This document shows positions 34,444-42,460 of a stretch of DNA of 64,000 nt, in pieces. Source of the DNA: Prevotella sp. (lineage in GTDB: Bacteria > Bacteroidota > Bacteroidia > Bacteroidales > Bacteroidaceae); contig JAFUAY010000033.1 of NCBI GenBank assembly GCA_017460515.1, forward strand, positions 35,108 to 99,107, given 5' to 3'. Every line of letters begins with the position of its first letter. The stretch's first letter is position 1. The position numbers were made by a program, and so were the translations under genes. Under the pieces are notes generated by a model. It worked only from the letters and a program-made list of their open reading frames with translations, did no database searches and had not been told where the DNA came from.

Positions 34444-35784
34444 TCAAATGCGCCAGAAACCTTTGGCTTTCCCTGAGAGGATCTTGTTAAACTGAATGGC
34501 ATTGATCAAGATGCCAGGCACATTGCAGAAACACATGACTGCCATGAACCACACGATGTCGTGAGTATAGCTGCTCACCGCCCATGCCAAGGGAATGAAC
34601 ACAACAGCCATGACCGTCATGTTAAGCTGCATGCGCAAGGCCCCAATACCATTAAGGAAATAGGAATAGCGAAGACTTACCACTAACAGAAAAACATAAA
34701 CTGCCATCATAGTTGTCATGGACAACGGAACCTCACAGGAATCACCTATCCACACATCATAGACCCACGGGGAGACCAGTGTCATTAGCAGAAGACCTAC
34801 AGCAACAATCATCGTAAAGACACTCATACGGTGATTGGCCATGCGAATCCAGTCAATATCGCTTCGTTCATAGGCATCGGTCGTGGCGTTCCAGAAAGGC
34901 ATGCACACTACAGAGAATGCCACAAACACAAGGCTTATGTAGCGATAGGCTATCTGATAAGGAGTAACCATCTCTGGCGAAAAGAAATTTGATATGAGAA
35001 GATTAGCCGTCATGAACTGTATAACACCGGCAATCTGGAGCCAAAAGAATTTCACGCCCAGACTTCCCGTCTCCAACACAGAAGAGAGATCAACACATCT
35101 TAAAGCCGGGCGCAGCATTGGGAAACGGAAGTAGAAAGTGTAGGGATAGGCAAGCATATACACCAAAAGAGGAGCCATTGTGTTGGCAACAACGACATAA
35201 AGGAAGGATGCTTTGCCTGAAACATAAAGCAGCCATGTGGCAATCAAAGCGACGGTCTGCCCCAGAGCCATCAACAGGTTGCTGACTGCGGGCATCTGCA
35301 CACCCATATAGACATTGCCTATGAATTTCAAGACAAAAGTCATGCAAACAAGTGTCACGGCACTCATCAAAGCAAGGCGAAGTTCGGGAACCTGCGTGGC
35401 TGAAACATTCAGCAAGGCATAGATATCAGTCTTCCAAACCAAAAGTAAAAGAACAAATAAGACAGGAAGAACAATACACAAAAGCATGGCAACAGTGGAA
35501 CTGACAACCTTTTGTGCATCGCTCGTTTCGCCACGAGCCAAATGAACGGCCAACCGATTACGAAGGCCGTTGCCCAGACCAATGTCCATCTGGTCAATCC
35601 ACATCAACAAACTGCTTACTAACAGCCAGACACCATTTTGGTAGACACCGAGACAATTCAATGTAAGGGGTACCAAGAGCAATGCCACCACCGCAGCCCA
35701 CCCCTTAACGAAGAATGAAGCCACGACATTCTTCAAGAGAAGACTGGAACGTAGATTACCTTTTCTTTCTTCTATTTTATACAT
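34444..35784 (-). CDS. wzx: Wzx-like polysaccharide flippase
   Basis: 446 residues with about twelve transmembrane segments and few charged loops: VAALLLVPLTLNCLGVYQNGVWLLVSSLLMWIDQMDIGLGNGLRNRLA is the typical N-terminal block of polysaccharide-biosynthesis/MATE-like exporters. Expected role: flipping undecaprenyl-linked repeat units to the periplasm. It starts 11 bp after the polymerase gene. Confidence 0.85.
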   Translation of the reverse strand: MYKIEERKGNLRSSLLLKNVVASFFVKGWAAVVALLLVPLTLNCLGVYQNGVWLLVSSLLMWIDQMDIGLGNGLRNRLAVHLARGETSDAQKVVSSTVAMLLCIVLPVLFVLLLLVWKTDIYALLNVSATQVPELRLALMSAVTLVCMTFVLKFIGNVYMGVQMPAVSNLLMALGQTVALIATWLLYVSGKASFLYVVVANTMAPLLVYMLAYPYTFYFRFPMLRPALRCVDLSSVLETGSLGVKFFWLQIAGVIQFMTANLLISNFFSPEMVTPYQIAYRYISLVFVAFSVVCMPFWNATTDAYERSDIDWIRMANHRMSVFTMIVAVGLLLMTLVSPWVYDVWIGDSCEVPLSMTTMMAVYVFLLVVSLRYSYFLNGIGALRMQLNMTVMAVVFIPLAWAVSSYTHDIVWFMAVMCFCNVPGILINAIQFNKILSGKAKGFWRI

Positions 35785-35795
35785 TTTAGCTATAG

Positions 35796-37010
35796 TTATT
35801 CAATCTCACGCACATTATCATCCTTTACATCCAACTCCAGAGCCTCTTGGTGGGCTGTTTCTCTGAAATATACAGAATCGTCCTCGTCGAGAATACAAGT
35901 GTAGGGATAGAAGAAATTATAGAAATAGGTATCCGTTGTGTTATAGTGACCAAAGTAGAGCACAAAGAGAATAAGCAGTGTCCAAGCCGTCGTTCCTAAT
36001 CTGATGAGGAAGTGTTCCTTTATGCGGAACAAGGTATATACAAAATCGGCTAATGCTATAAGATAGAAAATCTGTACATAGTTATAGAAACGAATGAATC
36101 CGACCATAGAGCTGGCAATAATACCAAGAAGTACCATGAATGCCATAATCCGCTCCTTTTTCATTCTCAGTTCTTCAGATGGTTCCATCAGAAGTACCGT
36201 GTACATGATGATAAAGGGAAAGACTAGATAGGTCAAGGCAAAGCGGAAAAAGCCGAAAAGGTTGGTTGCCTGAAAAGAGTATAGCATCACCTTCATGACA
36301 AATGCCCCCATTCCTCCAAGAGCGACTGCAACAACTTTCTGCAGCAAGATATCGCCGAAAAACCACAGCGAGAAAGCCAAGATAAAGGCATAAGCCAACG
36401 TCTTCCATGAAATAGAAAACCGGGAAAAAAGAATCAACAAGGAGATAGCTGCAGAGACATGGAACATCAGGGCTATGGGAAGCATTACAAAATACAGCCA
36501 TTTCTTCCCACTCAGATAGCCGTCGATACCATAGAGAATAAACGAAAGAGCAAAGCCTTCGCGCATGACTTCGGTATTAAACACAAAGTATTGTAGCGTA
36601 AAGAAATAGATGAGCAGAAAGAGAAAACACCTATGCGTATAGCGGCTCACCATGTAACAGACAGCAATGTTGATTGCCGCACTTTCTAACAGCTGTACCG
36701 CATAAAACGAATTGAAGACGACTTTACAGACAGCATTAACAACTGTCCAAAGTGGCATCTCACCCTTAAACATGATGTTGAATTGGATGTAGTCTCCCAG
36801 TTCAGACAGACTGTCCGGATAATATTCAAATTCCTCCATGTAGGTGAACTTGTCGGCGCCCAATCCGTAACTGAATCCAGCCAGACATATCAGATAAAAA
36901 CACATCAACCACAACCTGTGCTGCTTATGTGCATCATACTCCTCAATATAATCATATTGAAAAGAGAAGTAAGCCGTTAGTGCAATGAATATAAGATAGA
37001 ATATGCTCAC
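35796..37010 (-). CDS. wzy: EpsG/Wzy-like polysaccharide polymerase
   Basis: 404 residues with about ten transmembrane helices and a large periplasmic loop. The N-terminal RLWLMCFYLICLAGFSYGLGADKFTYMEEFEYYPDSL matches the EpsG family signature (GxDxxxY-type). FNTEVMREGFALSFILYGI is the second conserved block. Expected role: joining repeat units on the periplasmic side. Confidence 0.83.
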   Translation of the reverse strand: MSIFYLIFIALTAYFSFQYDYIEEYDAHKQHRLWLMCFYLICLAGFSYGLGADKFTYMEEFEYYPDSLSELGDYIQFNIMFKGEMPLWTVVNAVCKVVFNSFYAVQLLESAAINIAVCYMVSRYTHRCFLFLLIYFFTLQYFVFNTEVMREGFALSFILYGIDGYLSGKKWLYFVMLPIALMFHVSAAISLLILFSRFSISWKTLAYAFILAFSLWFFGDILLQKVVAVALGGMGAFVMKVMLYSFQATNLFGFFRFALTYLVFPFIIMYTVLLMEPSEELRMKKERIMAFMVLLGIIASSMVGFIRFYNYVQIFYLIALADFVYTLFRIKEHFLIRLGTTAWTLLILFVLYFGHYNTTDTYFYNFFYPYTCILDEDDSVYFRETAHQEALELDVKDDNVREIE

Positions 37011-37053
37011 AGGCTATTTGTCTGACTTATGAGAACTCGTTACACCCAGAAAT

Positions 37054-38121
37054 TCAAAACCAATCAATAAGCTCTTTATGAAACGCGTAAACGATAGTAC
37101 CCATCGTTGCCAAGAACAACATTATAGCCACAAATATCATGCGCTTGGGGCCGTCGGGCTTCACCGGTACGGTGGAATTCAACAATGTGGTAAAGGCCGG
37201 TATCCGTTCCTGAAGTTTGGCTCTTGCACTTTCAAGGTGAGTGTTCATGCCCGTATAAACACTATATTTAAGTTGCATCTCGTTTTCCAAATCCGTGATC
37301 TTCATCTTCACGCTCTCCAACACCGCGTCACTATTGGCATCGCAATATGAGGTATATTCGTTACGAGCCTTTTCATAGTCCTCCCATGCTTCTTTCTTCA
37401 ATTTCTCATAATGTCTACAATCTGAACGCGCCTTCTTGGTTCTGTAGTCTGTGATAAAGAGCTGCAGATGCTGTTTCACACTGTCGGCCATCAACGCACA
37501 GACCAATGGGTCCTGATCCGTCACAGTGATGGTCACCACTTCATTTGTCCTGCTGTATGTACACTTTAGCTTTCCACTAACATTCATCAGGATTTCATGG
37601 GTCTTTTTCGACAGTTGGAAAGGATCAAAACGTTTTCCAGCCTTGCAGGTGTCAGAAGTATCCTCCACCGTGAAAAGCGAGTGAAACCAGTTCTTCAATT
37701 TCAGCAGCGGCAAAAGCAGCCAGTTTTGCTTCTGGTGATCCTTCATGTAGGTATAATAGTCAGTAGTTAGCTCACCATCTTTTGTGGTTACCGTAACATC
37801 CAGCAGCCCAACAAGAAACTCCGTCGATTTGAACAGGTCTGGATAGAGTTGTGGATATATAGCATCGCCTGTGGAACTGCTGTTTCCCAAATTCATTCCA
37901 AAGTTAGAGGCCAATGAAGCGAGGCTTCCGCCTACTTTCATCTCACCTGTTTCTGGTGCTATCGACACCGTTGTCGTGTAATAGCGCGGTTGTGGAAGAA
38001 TCCACAAGCAGGCCAAAACAAATGTTATTATCCAGACCTTGAGAAACAGCTTCTTATTGCTCCGGATTGTAGCCCACATCTTCTTAAGGTCAATCTTAGT
38101 ATTGGTGTTTTTGTCAGCCAT
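37054..38121 (-). CDS. wzz: Wzz-like chain-length determinant
   Basis: About 355 residues from MADKNTNTKIDLKKMWATI (38121). Topology is typical: a transmembrane helix near residue 30-50 (FLKVWIITFVLACLWI), a periplasmic domain with SLASLASNFGMNLG and YPDLFKSTEFLVGLL, a coiled-coil segment with MKITDLENEMQLKYSVYTGM, and a C-terminal helix (MIFVAIMLFLATMGTIVYAF) after the Pro-rich KPDGPKR. There is no cytoplasmic tyrosine-kinase domain. Confidence 0.88.
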   Translation of the reverse strand: MADKNTNTKIDLKKMWATIRSNKKLFLKVWIITFVLACLWILPQPRYYTTTVSIAPETGEMKVGGSLASLASNFGMNLGNSSSTGDAIYPQLYPDLFKSTEFLVGLLDVTVTTKDGELTTDYYTYMKDHQKQNWLLLPLLKLKNWFHSLFTVEDTSDTCKAGKRFDPFQLSKKTHEILMNVSGKLKCTYSRTNEVVTITVTDQDPLVCALMADSVKQHLQLFITDYRTKKARSDCRHYEKLKKEAWEDYEKARNEYTSYCDANSDAVLESVKMKITDLENEMQLKYSVYTGMNTHLESARAKLQERIPAFTTLLNSTVPVKPDGPKRMIFVAIMLFLATMGTIVYAFHKELIDWF

Positions 38122-38174
38122 AGTCTTTTTTACTTTATTTAAGTTTCGCAAGTTAGGAACTTGCGAAACTTGAA

Positions 38175-40781
38175 TTACTTTAATATATTTGCCAGGGTTG
38201 CAATCATTGTGGCGATAGAGGCGATACCTGTACCAACGGTGATAGTCTCGGCGGTGGTCATACGACTGATGGCTTTCTGGGGCACTACAATCTCACTACC
38301 GGGAAGGACCTTTGTACCGCGCTTCACCTTCGCAACGTCACCGTTCATATATATGATATAGGTTTTGCTCTTCTTGGCTTTAGAACTGTAGCCACCAGCC
38401 ATGTTGATATAGTACTTGGCTTTCTTTCCAGGATGATAGCCTACGGTATTGGGGTACATCACTTCACCGTTGATCTTGACGGTACTGGTCATTGGGGGGA
38501 CTATCAGACGGTCGCCTTCGCGTAATACCAGGTCGTATTCGCTTCCTGGCTTGGCCAATGCCTTATCTAACTCGATACCTACGGGATAGGTCTCAGGAAT
38601 CTGCAGCTTTTCCTGAGCAGCCGCATTGGCTGCCTGCATCTCGCTGATAGAACGGCTACTCTTCAGAGCCTGTTCCATGAGGGCTGCTTCGTTCTGCTGG
38701 CGCTGCATCTTGACAGATTCCTCATAACGAAGACGCTCTGCCTCGTTTAGTTTGCGCTCCAGACGGGCACCAGCTACGTAGGCAATGTTGGTAAATCCAC
38801 CTGCTTTCTTTATCAGGTCGCTCAGACGTTCATTCTGCTTGGTAAGCGTATAGTCACCTGCAAAGAGCACCTCGCCTGAAATGGTTACGTTCTGTTGCTC
38901 CTGATAACCAGGACTGCGGCGCACAAAGACTTCATCGAAAGGTTCAAGCGTGAAGCCTGGTTCACCATCGATGACAAAGCCGTCCTTCAGTGCGAAGGTG
39001 AACGACTGACCGATGATAGAGTCGGAAGTGGTGGCCTTGGGATTCACGATACGGCGTGAGACGAATACGTTCACCAAGGCTGCTGTCTCTTTCAGACCAC
39101 CAGCCTGAAGCACGAAGTCCTCCAGTGTCTCATTGGCTGCATACTTATAGACACCAGGGTATTGAACCTCACCGTGAATGGTGATGGTCTGCTCTTCCTG
39201 TACTTCCTGCTTGGTGGGGATGAACAGTACGTCTTCGTTTTGCAAGACAATATCGGCTACCTCACCGCTGAGGATTCCGTCAACATCGACAGCGATCACT
39301 TCAAGGGTGCGGTCGGGACGCATGCGATGCATCACGGCGTGGGTGACAAAAGCATCCTCAGTGACGCCATCAGCATTCTCTAAAAGTGTCTTTACACTGT
39401 TGACGCTTTCGCCCAACTGATACATGCCTGGACGGAAGACGGCTCCCTTCACTTCAACCATATTGGAATAGCGGGGTAGGATAGAGTCTACCAGAATAGA
39501 GTCGGCATCAGCCATACGGAAAGAGGATACGTCGAACTCGCCAACATTGAATACGGAATAGCGGCTGCCTTCCTTACGGATGACGCGTACAGACTTCCTG
39601 TAAGCATCGCCAGCAAAACCACCTGCATAGTCGATGAGTGACTTCAGGCTCTCACTGCGCTTCATCTCATAGTACATAGGGCGTTTCACCCTACCACTGA
39701 CGTTTACCATGCAGTCGTAGGCGCCTACGGTGACCACATCATTGTCGGCCAGGCGGATATTGCCGCTCTGCTTTCCGTTGAAGATATAGTCATAGACGTC
39801 GACGGTAGTTATCAAACGGTTGTTGCGATATACCTTGATGTTACGCAGTGTTCCCAGTTCGTTGGGACCGCCTGCCATATACAGTGCGTGGAATACGGAG
39901 GCGAAGGCTGAAAGCGTATAAGAGCCTGGTGTCTTGACTTCGCCCATCACGTTGACGGTAATAGTGTGGGTCTGACCAATTGTCAGTTGTATCGTTGAAT
40001 TGGCATAACGTACACCTAATACCGAACGAACACGTTTATTGGCTTGCTCGGTTGTAAGACCTGCCACGCGTATAGGTCCAAAATCTTCCACAACAGCGTA
40101 GCCGTCGGGAGTAACGGTGCACTTGACGTTCTTTTGTGAAGCTCCGTAGATATCGATATACACTTCGTCGCCAGGGCCCAGTACGTAATCGCTGGGGGTT
40201 GCCATATTGACTGCAGGCTCGAAGGTCAGTTCCTCGTTCTGGAACAAATCGTGGCCGAAAATCTTTTTCTTTGATTTCTTCTCATACTCATCTTTCGCTT
40301 TCAGGTAGTCCTTAATCACTTTCCGGTCATAGATATCGAAAGAATCGGGCATGAACTCATCCAAGGTGGTCTTAATATTCAGTTGCTCCTCATCCTGCTC
40401 TTCCTTAAGTTGCCGGCTACGCTCATTCTTGTTCTTCATCACCTTGCTCTGCTTTTCGTCCTTCAACTTTTCGGTAGAGCGTAACTTTCCATTGTTCTTA
40501 CGCAGACGTGAGTTGGCATCGTCTGAATCCAAGCTGCGATCATCGGTAGTGCCAAGTCCTTGCTCTTTCTTCAGTCGCAAGGCCTTCTTCTGAACTCGTT
40601 TTATTTGCTCAGCAGTTACACCTCGCTGTACCAACTTCATCGCAATCTCCTGTTGCGTTGAACCAGCCTTTTGTTCTTTGATAACGAATTTGATTACCTG
40701 ATCGTCAGTCATAGACGACTGAGCTATCACGGATGTCATGCCGCAGAAGAGCATGACCAATGAGAGAATGTATTTTTTCAT
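38175..40781 (-). CDS. Wza-like polysaccharide export protein with multiple SLBB domains
   Basis: 868 residues from MKKYILSLVMLFCGMTSVIAQ (40781); the longer open frame upstream includes the promoter. After the signal peptide comes a helical, highly charged region (about residues 30-160, ALRLKKEQ ... RSRQLKEEQDEEQ). Then the Poly_export domain (PSDYVLGPGDEVYIDIYGASQ, about 190-270) and about six SLBB repeats (VNVMGEVKTPGSYTL, VNVSGRVKRPMYYEM, VEVKGAVFRPGMYQL, ITIHGEVQYPGVYKY, VTISGEVLFAGDYTL, VKINGEVMYPNTVGY). It forms the outer-membrane exit for surface polysaccharide. First gene of the locus, with a -7 element 66 bp upstream. Confidence 0.9.
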   Translation of the reverse strand: MKKYILSLVMLFCGMTSVIAQSSMTDDQVIKFVIKEQKAGSTQQEIAMKLVQRGVTAEQIKRVQKKALRLKKEQGLGTTDDRSLDSDDANSRLRKNNGKLRSTEKLKDEKQSKVMKNKNERSRQLKEEQDEEQLNIKTTLDEFMPDSFDIYDRKVIKDYLKAKDEYEKKSKKKIFGHDLFQNEELTFEPAVNMATPSDYVLGPGDEVYIDIYGASQKNVKCTVTPDGYAVVEDFGPIRVAGLTTEQANKRVRSVLGVRYANSTIQLTIGQTHTITVNVMGEVKTPGSYTLSAFASVFHALYMAGGPNELGTLRNIKVYRNNRLITTVDVYDYIFNGKQSGNIRLADNDVVTVGAYDCMVNVSGRVKRPMYYEMKRSESLKSLIDYAGGFAGDAYRKSVRVIRKEGSRYSVFNVGEFDVSSFRMADADSILVDSILPRYSNMVEVKGAVFRPGMYQLGESVNSVKTLLENADGVTEDAFVTHAVMHRMRPDRTLEVIAVDVDGILSGEVADIVLQNEDVLFIPTKQEVQEEQTITIHGEVQYPGVYKYAANETLEDFVLQAGGLKETAALVNVFVSRRIVNPKATTSDSIIGQSFTFALKDGFVIDGEPGFTLEPFDEVFVRRSPGYQEQQNVTISGEVLFAGDYTLTKQNERLSDLIKKAGGFTNIAYVAGARLERKLNEAERLRYEESVKMQRQQNEAALMEQALKSSRSISEMQAANAAAQEKLQIPETYPVGIELDKALAKPGSEYDLVLREGDRLIVPPMTSTVKINGEVMYPNTVGYHPGKKAKYYINMAGGYSSKAKKSKTYIIYMNGDVAKVKRGTKVLPGSEIVVPQKAISRMTTAETITVGTGIASIATMIATLANILK

Positions 40782-40846
40782 TAACAATATTGTTTTCTTA
40801 ATAGTAAAAGCGCTACAATTATAACTCTTTTTTGGCAAAATTATTG

Positions 40847-40854
40847 CAAAGGTA
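40847..40854 (-). promoter_or_regulatory. -7 element of the polysaccharide operon
   Basis: Minus strand TACCTTTG (TANNTTTG), 66 bp upstream of the export-protein start. The TTTG candidate upstream has a 12-bp spacer, so the -33 box is not convincing. Confidence 0.55.
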
Positions 40855-40897
40855 CACATTTTATTCCAAAAAAAGGTGATTATTCGAGAAAAGTTTA

Positions 40898-40905
40898 TAA
40901 CTTTG
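40898..40905 (+). promoter_or_regulatory. -7 element of the tmRNA gene
   Basis: TAACTTTG (TANNTTTG) 49 bp upstream of the mature tmRNA 5' end, so a primary transcript with a ~40-nt leader is expected. It is back to back with the polysaccharide promoter. Confidence 0.6.
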
Positions 40906-40953
40906 CAGTCCAAACGCATCATCTGCTTGCGAAGATGTCGGTAATTTCTTCAT

Positions 40954-41352
40954 GGGGTTGACTGGATTTGACGGCGAGATGAGATGGTACGTAAGCACGC
41001 GGAGCTGGGCTATGGGAGGCTCCTAAATCTCTTCTGTAGGAAAATTAATTGGCAACAATGAGTATGCTCTCGCTGCTTAATCGAAGCACAGTAGATTATG
41101 AGCTTAATTCCTTTACAAGGTAGAGGAACGAGACGTCGCTCCAAGGATCTGGTTCCGAATCTGAAGATCAAGCGGCGCAGATGAAATCGGAAATAGTTGT
41201 GGCAGGCCCTGATGTCATGATGAAACTTTAGGGGATAAGGTCGTGATTGGTGGCTTGGGTCTTGTCACGACTCGAAAATGAAGGCCAAGATAAGCGTGTA
41301 GAAAGCGTATGGTTTCCTTGTGCGGACGAGGGTTCGACTCCCTCCAGCTCCA
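40954..41352 (+). ncRNA. ssrA: tmRNA (SsrA)
   Basis: The acceptor stem pairs GGGGTTG (40954) with CAGCTCC (41345-41351), and the T-arm reads GGTTCGACTCCC, both tRNA-Ala-like. The resume codon region contains GGC AAC AAT GAG TAT GCT CTC GCT GCT TAA (41051-41080), giving the tag GNNEYALAA and a stop, a typical Bacteroidetes tag. The CCA end is not encoded. tmRNA with SmpB rescues stalled ribosomes and tags the incomplete protein for degradation. A terminator-like hairpin follows at 41371. The 3' end is duplicated about 107 bp downstream. Confidence 0.95.
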
Positions 41353-41353
41353 C
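41335..41353. repeat. 19-bp direct repeat at tmRNA 3' end, copy 1
   Basis: CGACTCCCTCCAGCTCCAC is the T-arm and acceptor end of the tmRNA. An identical copy stands at 41442-41460. tmRNA 3' ends are common attachment sites of integrative elements, so the pair can be read as an attachment-site duplication. Confidence 0.7.
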
Positions 41354-41370
41354 AATGTTACGCAGAGGGG

Positions 41371-41392
41371 CCTCACCCTCGTGAGGGTTCTT
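41371..41392 (+). terminator. Terminator of the tmRNA gene
   Basis: CCTCAC, a 4-nt loop and GTGAGG, followed by GTTCTTTTAG. A second version of the same hairpin with TTTTT (41487-41505) follows the duplicated tmRNA end. Confidence 0.65.
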
Positions 41393-41441
41393 TTAGTCGC
41401 TACGCTTTGTAAAAGCGTCACCCCTTCAGGGATGCCGAGCG

Positions 41442-41460
41442 CGACTCCCTCCAGCTCCAC
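41442..41460. repeat. 19-bp direct repeat of tmRNA 3' end, copy 2
   Basis: Exact second copy of the tmRNA end, 107 bp after the first. The sequence before it (GCCGAGCG) does not continue the tmRNA structure, so this is only a tail fragment. It is again followed by an ACCCTCGTGAGGG hairpin and a T-run. Confidence 0.7.
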
Positions 41461-41521
41461 TACAGTTTATTCCCTCGCGAGGTCTTACCCTCGTGAGGGA
41501 TTTTTGAGATATCTTCTGGCT

Positions 41522-41587
41522 ATCGTAGCAAGGTCGTTCCGCCGTCGTTCGTAGGTCGTAGCAAGGTCGTTCGTAGGTCGTTGCAAG
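41522..41587. repeat. 11-bp-phased repeat array (6 units)
   Basis: The units read ATCGTAGCAAG, GTCGTTCCGCC, GTCGTTCGTAG, GTCGTAGCAAG, GTCGTTCGTAG, GTCGTTGCAAG. This is the cleanest of the five 11-bp arrays in the window. It lies between the tmRNA tail duplication and the antitoxin stop. Confidence 0.85.
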
Positions 41588-41606
41588 ACTTCTCCTTTGG
41601 TGTTCT

Positions 41607-41948
41607 TTAGAATACAGTTGCAATCTTACGGATTTTCTCCAAACGCTTCATGAAGGAGCGGTCCTGCTTCATTTTCTGCATATTGTAATCAGCCTGCAGG
41701 CCTATCCAAATGTTTGCATCTGTGCCGAGCGCAGCCTCCAACAACAACGCGTATTCTGTTGTTACAGGACGCTTACCGTTCAGAATCTCATTAAACACAG
41801 TATAGGACACACCCATCTGTTGGGCCAAGTCTTTTTGAGTAAGACCACGTGCCACAATCTCATCTTTTATCATCTCGCCCGGATGAATTAACATAGACGA
41901 CATCATGTTGTTTGCCGTTCTCTCTTTCACATAATCAATCTTAGCCAT
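41607..41948 (-). CDS. higA: HigA-type antitoxin
   Basis: 113 residues with a Cro/C1-type helix-turn-helix: MLIHPGEMIKDEIVARGLTQKDLAQQMGVSYTVFNEILNGKRPVT (about residues 19-64), the standard HigA/VapI signature, then ALGTDANIWIGLQADYNM. It lies 6 bp after the toxin gene, in the toxin-first order of higBA systems. HigA neutralises HigB and represses the operon. A shorter start at MLIHPGEM is possible. Confidence 0.85.
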   Translation of the reverse strand: MAKIDYVKERTANNMMSSMLIHPGEMIKDEIVARGLTQKDLAQQMGVSYTVFNEILNGKRPVTTEYALLLEAALGTDANIWIGLQADYNMQKMKQDRSFMKRLEKIRKIATVF

Positions 41949-41954
41949 ACCTTA

Positions 41955-42272
41955 TTATTTATAGTGATTTGACAATTCCATAATATTACATATCGTGACT
42001 ACAGGTTCTTCTTCCGACTCATCCAATGTGAACTCAATTCTATACTGATCGTTTGCCTTGATGGAATATCTGCCTTCTTTGTCGCCATGTAGTGCTTCAA
42101 AATGAAGAGACTTAAAAGGATACAAATCTTCTTTCCGCTTTGCCTGAATCAGATATTTAATTCTCTTTTGATACCCTCTGACTATTTGCGGCTGAAACCA
42201 AATCTTTTTTGATCCGGTCTCTCCTTTAGAATAGAGCTTCTCCAGGTAGTCTTCATTAAACGTTACAACCAT
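41955..42272 (-). CDS. higB: HigB/RelE-type toxin (type II)
   Basis: 105 residues from the ATG at 42272, 20 bp after a consensus promoter. The RelE-like fold is suggested by QIVRGYQKRIKYLIQAKRKEDLYPFKSLHFEALHGDKEGRYSIKANDQYRIEFTLDE, with basic residues and the YSIKANDQYRI strand as in HigB mRNA interferases that cut message on the ribosome. Paired with the HigA-type gene directly downstream. Confidence 0.82.
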   Translation of the reverse strand: MVVTFNEDYLEKLYSKGETGSKKIWFQPQIVRGYQKRIKYLIQAKRKEDLYPFKSLHFEALHGDKEGRYSIKANDQYRIEFTLDESEEEPVVTICNIMELSNHYK

Positions 42273-42292
42273 TATAGTTAATATTTTGGGTG

Positions 42293-42324
42293 CAAAGATA
42301 ATAAACAATCTACAAATTCGCAAA
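42293..42324 (-). promoter_or_regulatory. Promoter of the higBA pair
   Basis: Minus strand TTTG, a 20-bp spacer and TATCTTTG; both boxes match the Bacteroidetes consensus. The -7 box ends 20 bp before the toxin ATG. Confidence 0.8.
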
Positions 42325-42381
42325 AAATCGAATTTCTTTTTCGTCATTTGATTTATTTTTTATCCAAAATGCACAAAAAAA

Positions 42382-42410
42382 GAATCGCTACCAGCAGATG
42401 ATAGCGACTC
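42382..42410 (-). terminator. Terminator after the two-gene secreted-protein unit
   Basis: GAGTCGCTA pairs with TAGCGATTC (one G-U) around an 11-nt loop and is followed on the minus strand by TTTTTTT. It lies about 50 bp after the stop at 42461. Confidence 0.85.
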
Positions 42411-42460
42411 TTGAGTTTGGGTGTCGAGGTCTTCACCTTTTGCGAGAGCCTCGGACAGGG

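Noticed and set aside
40782-40922. 47-residue extension of the polysaccharide export protein
   Set aside because: It would include the -7 element and precede the signal peptide; start at 40781 is preferred.
41442-41460. Second tmRNA or tRNA gene
   Set aside because: Only the T-arm and acceptor tail are present; no 5' partner or other arms.
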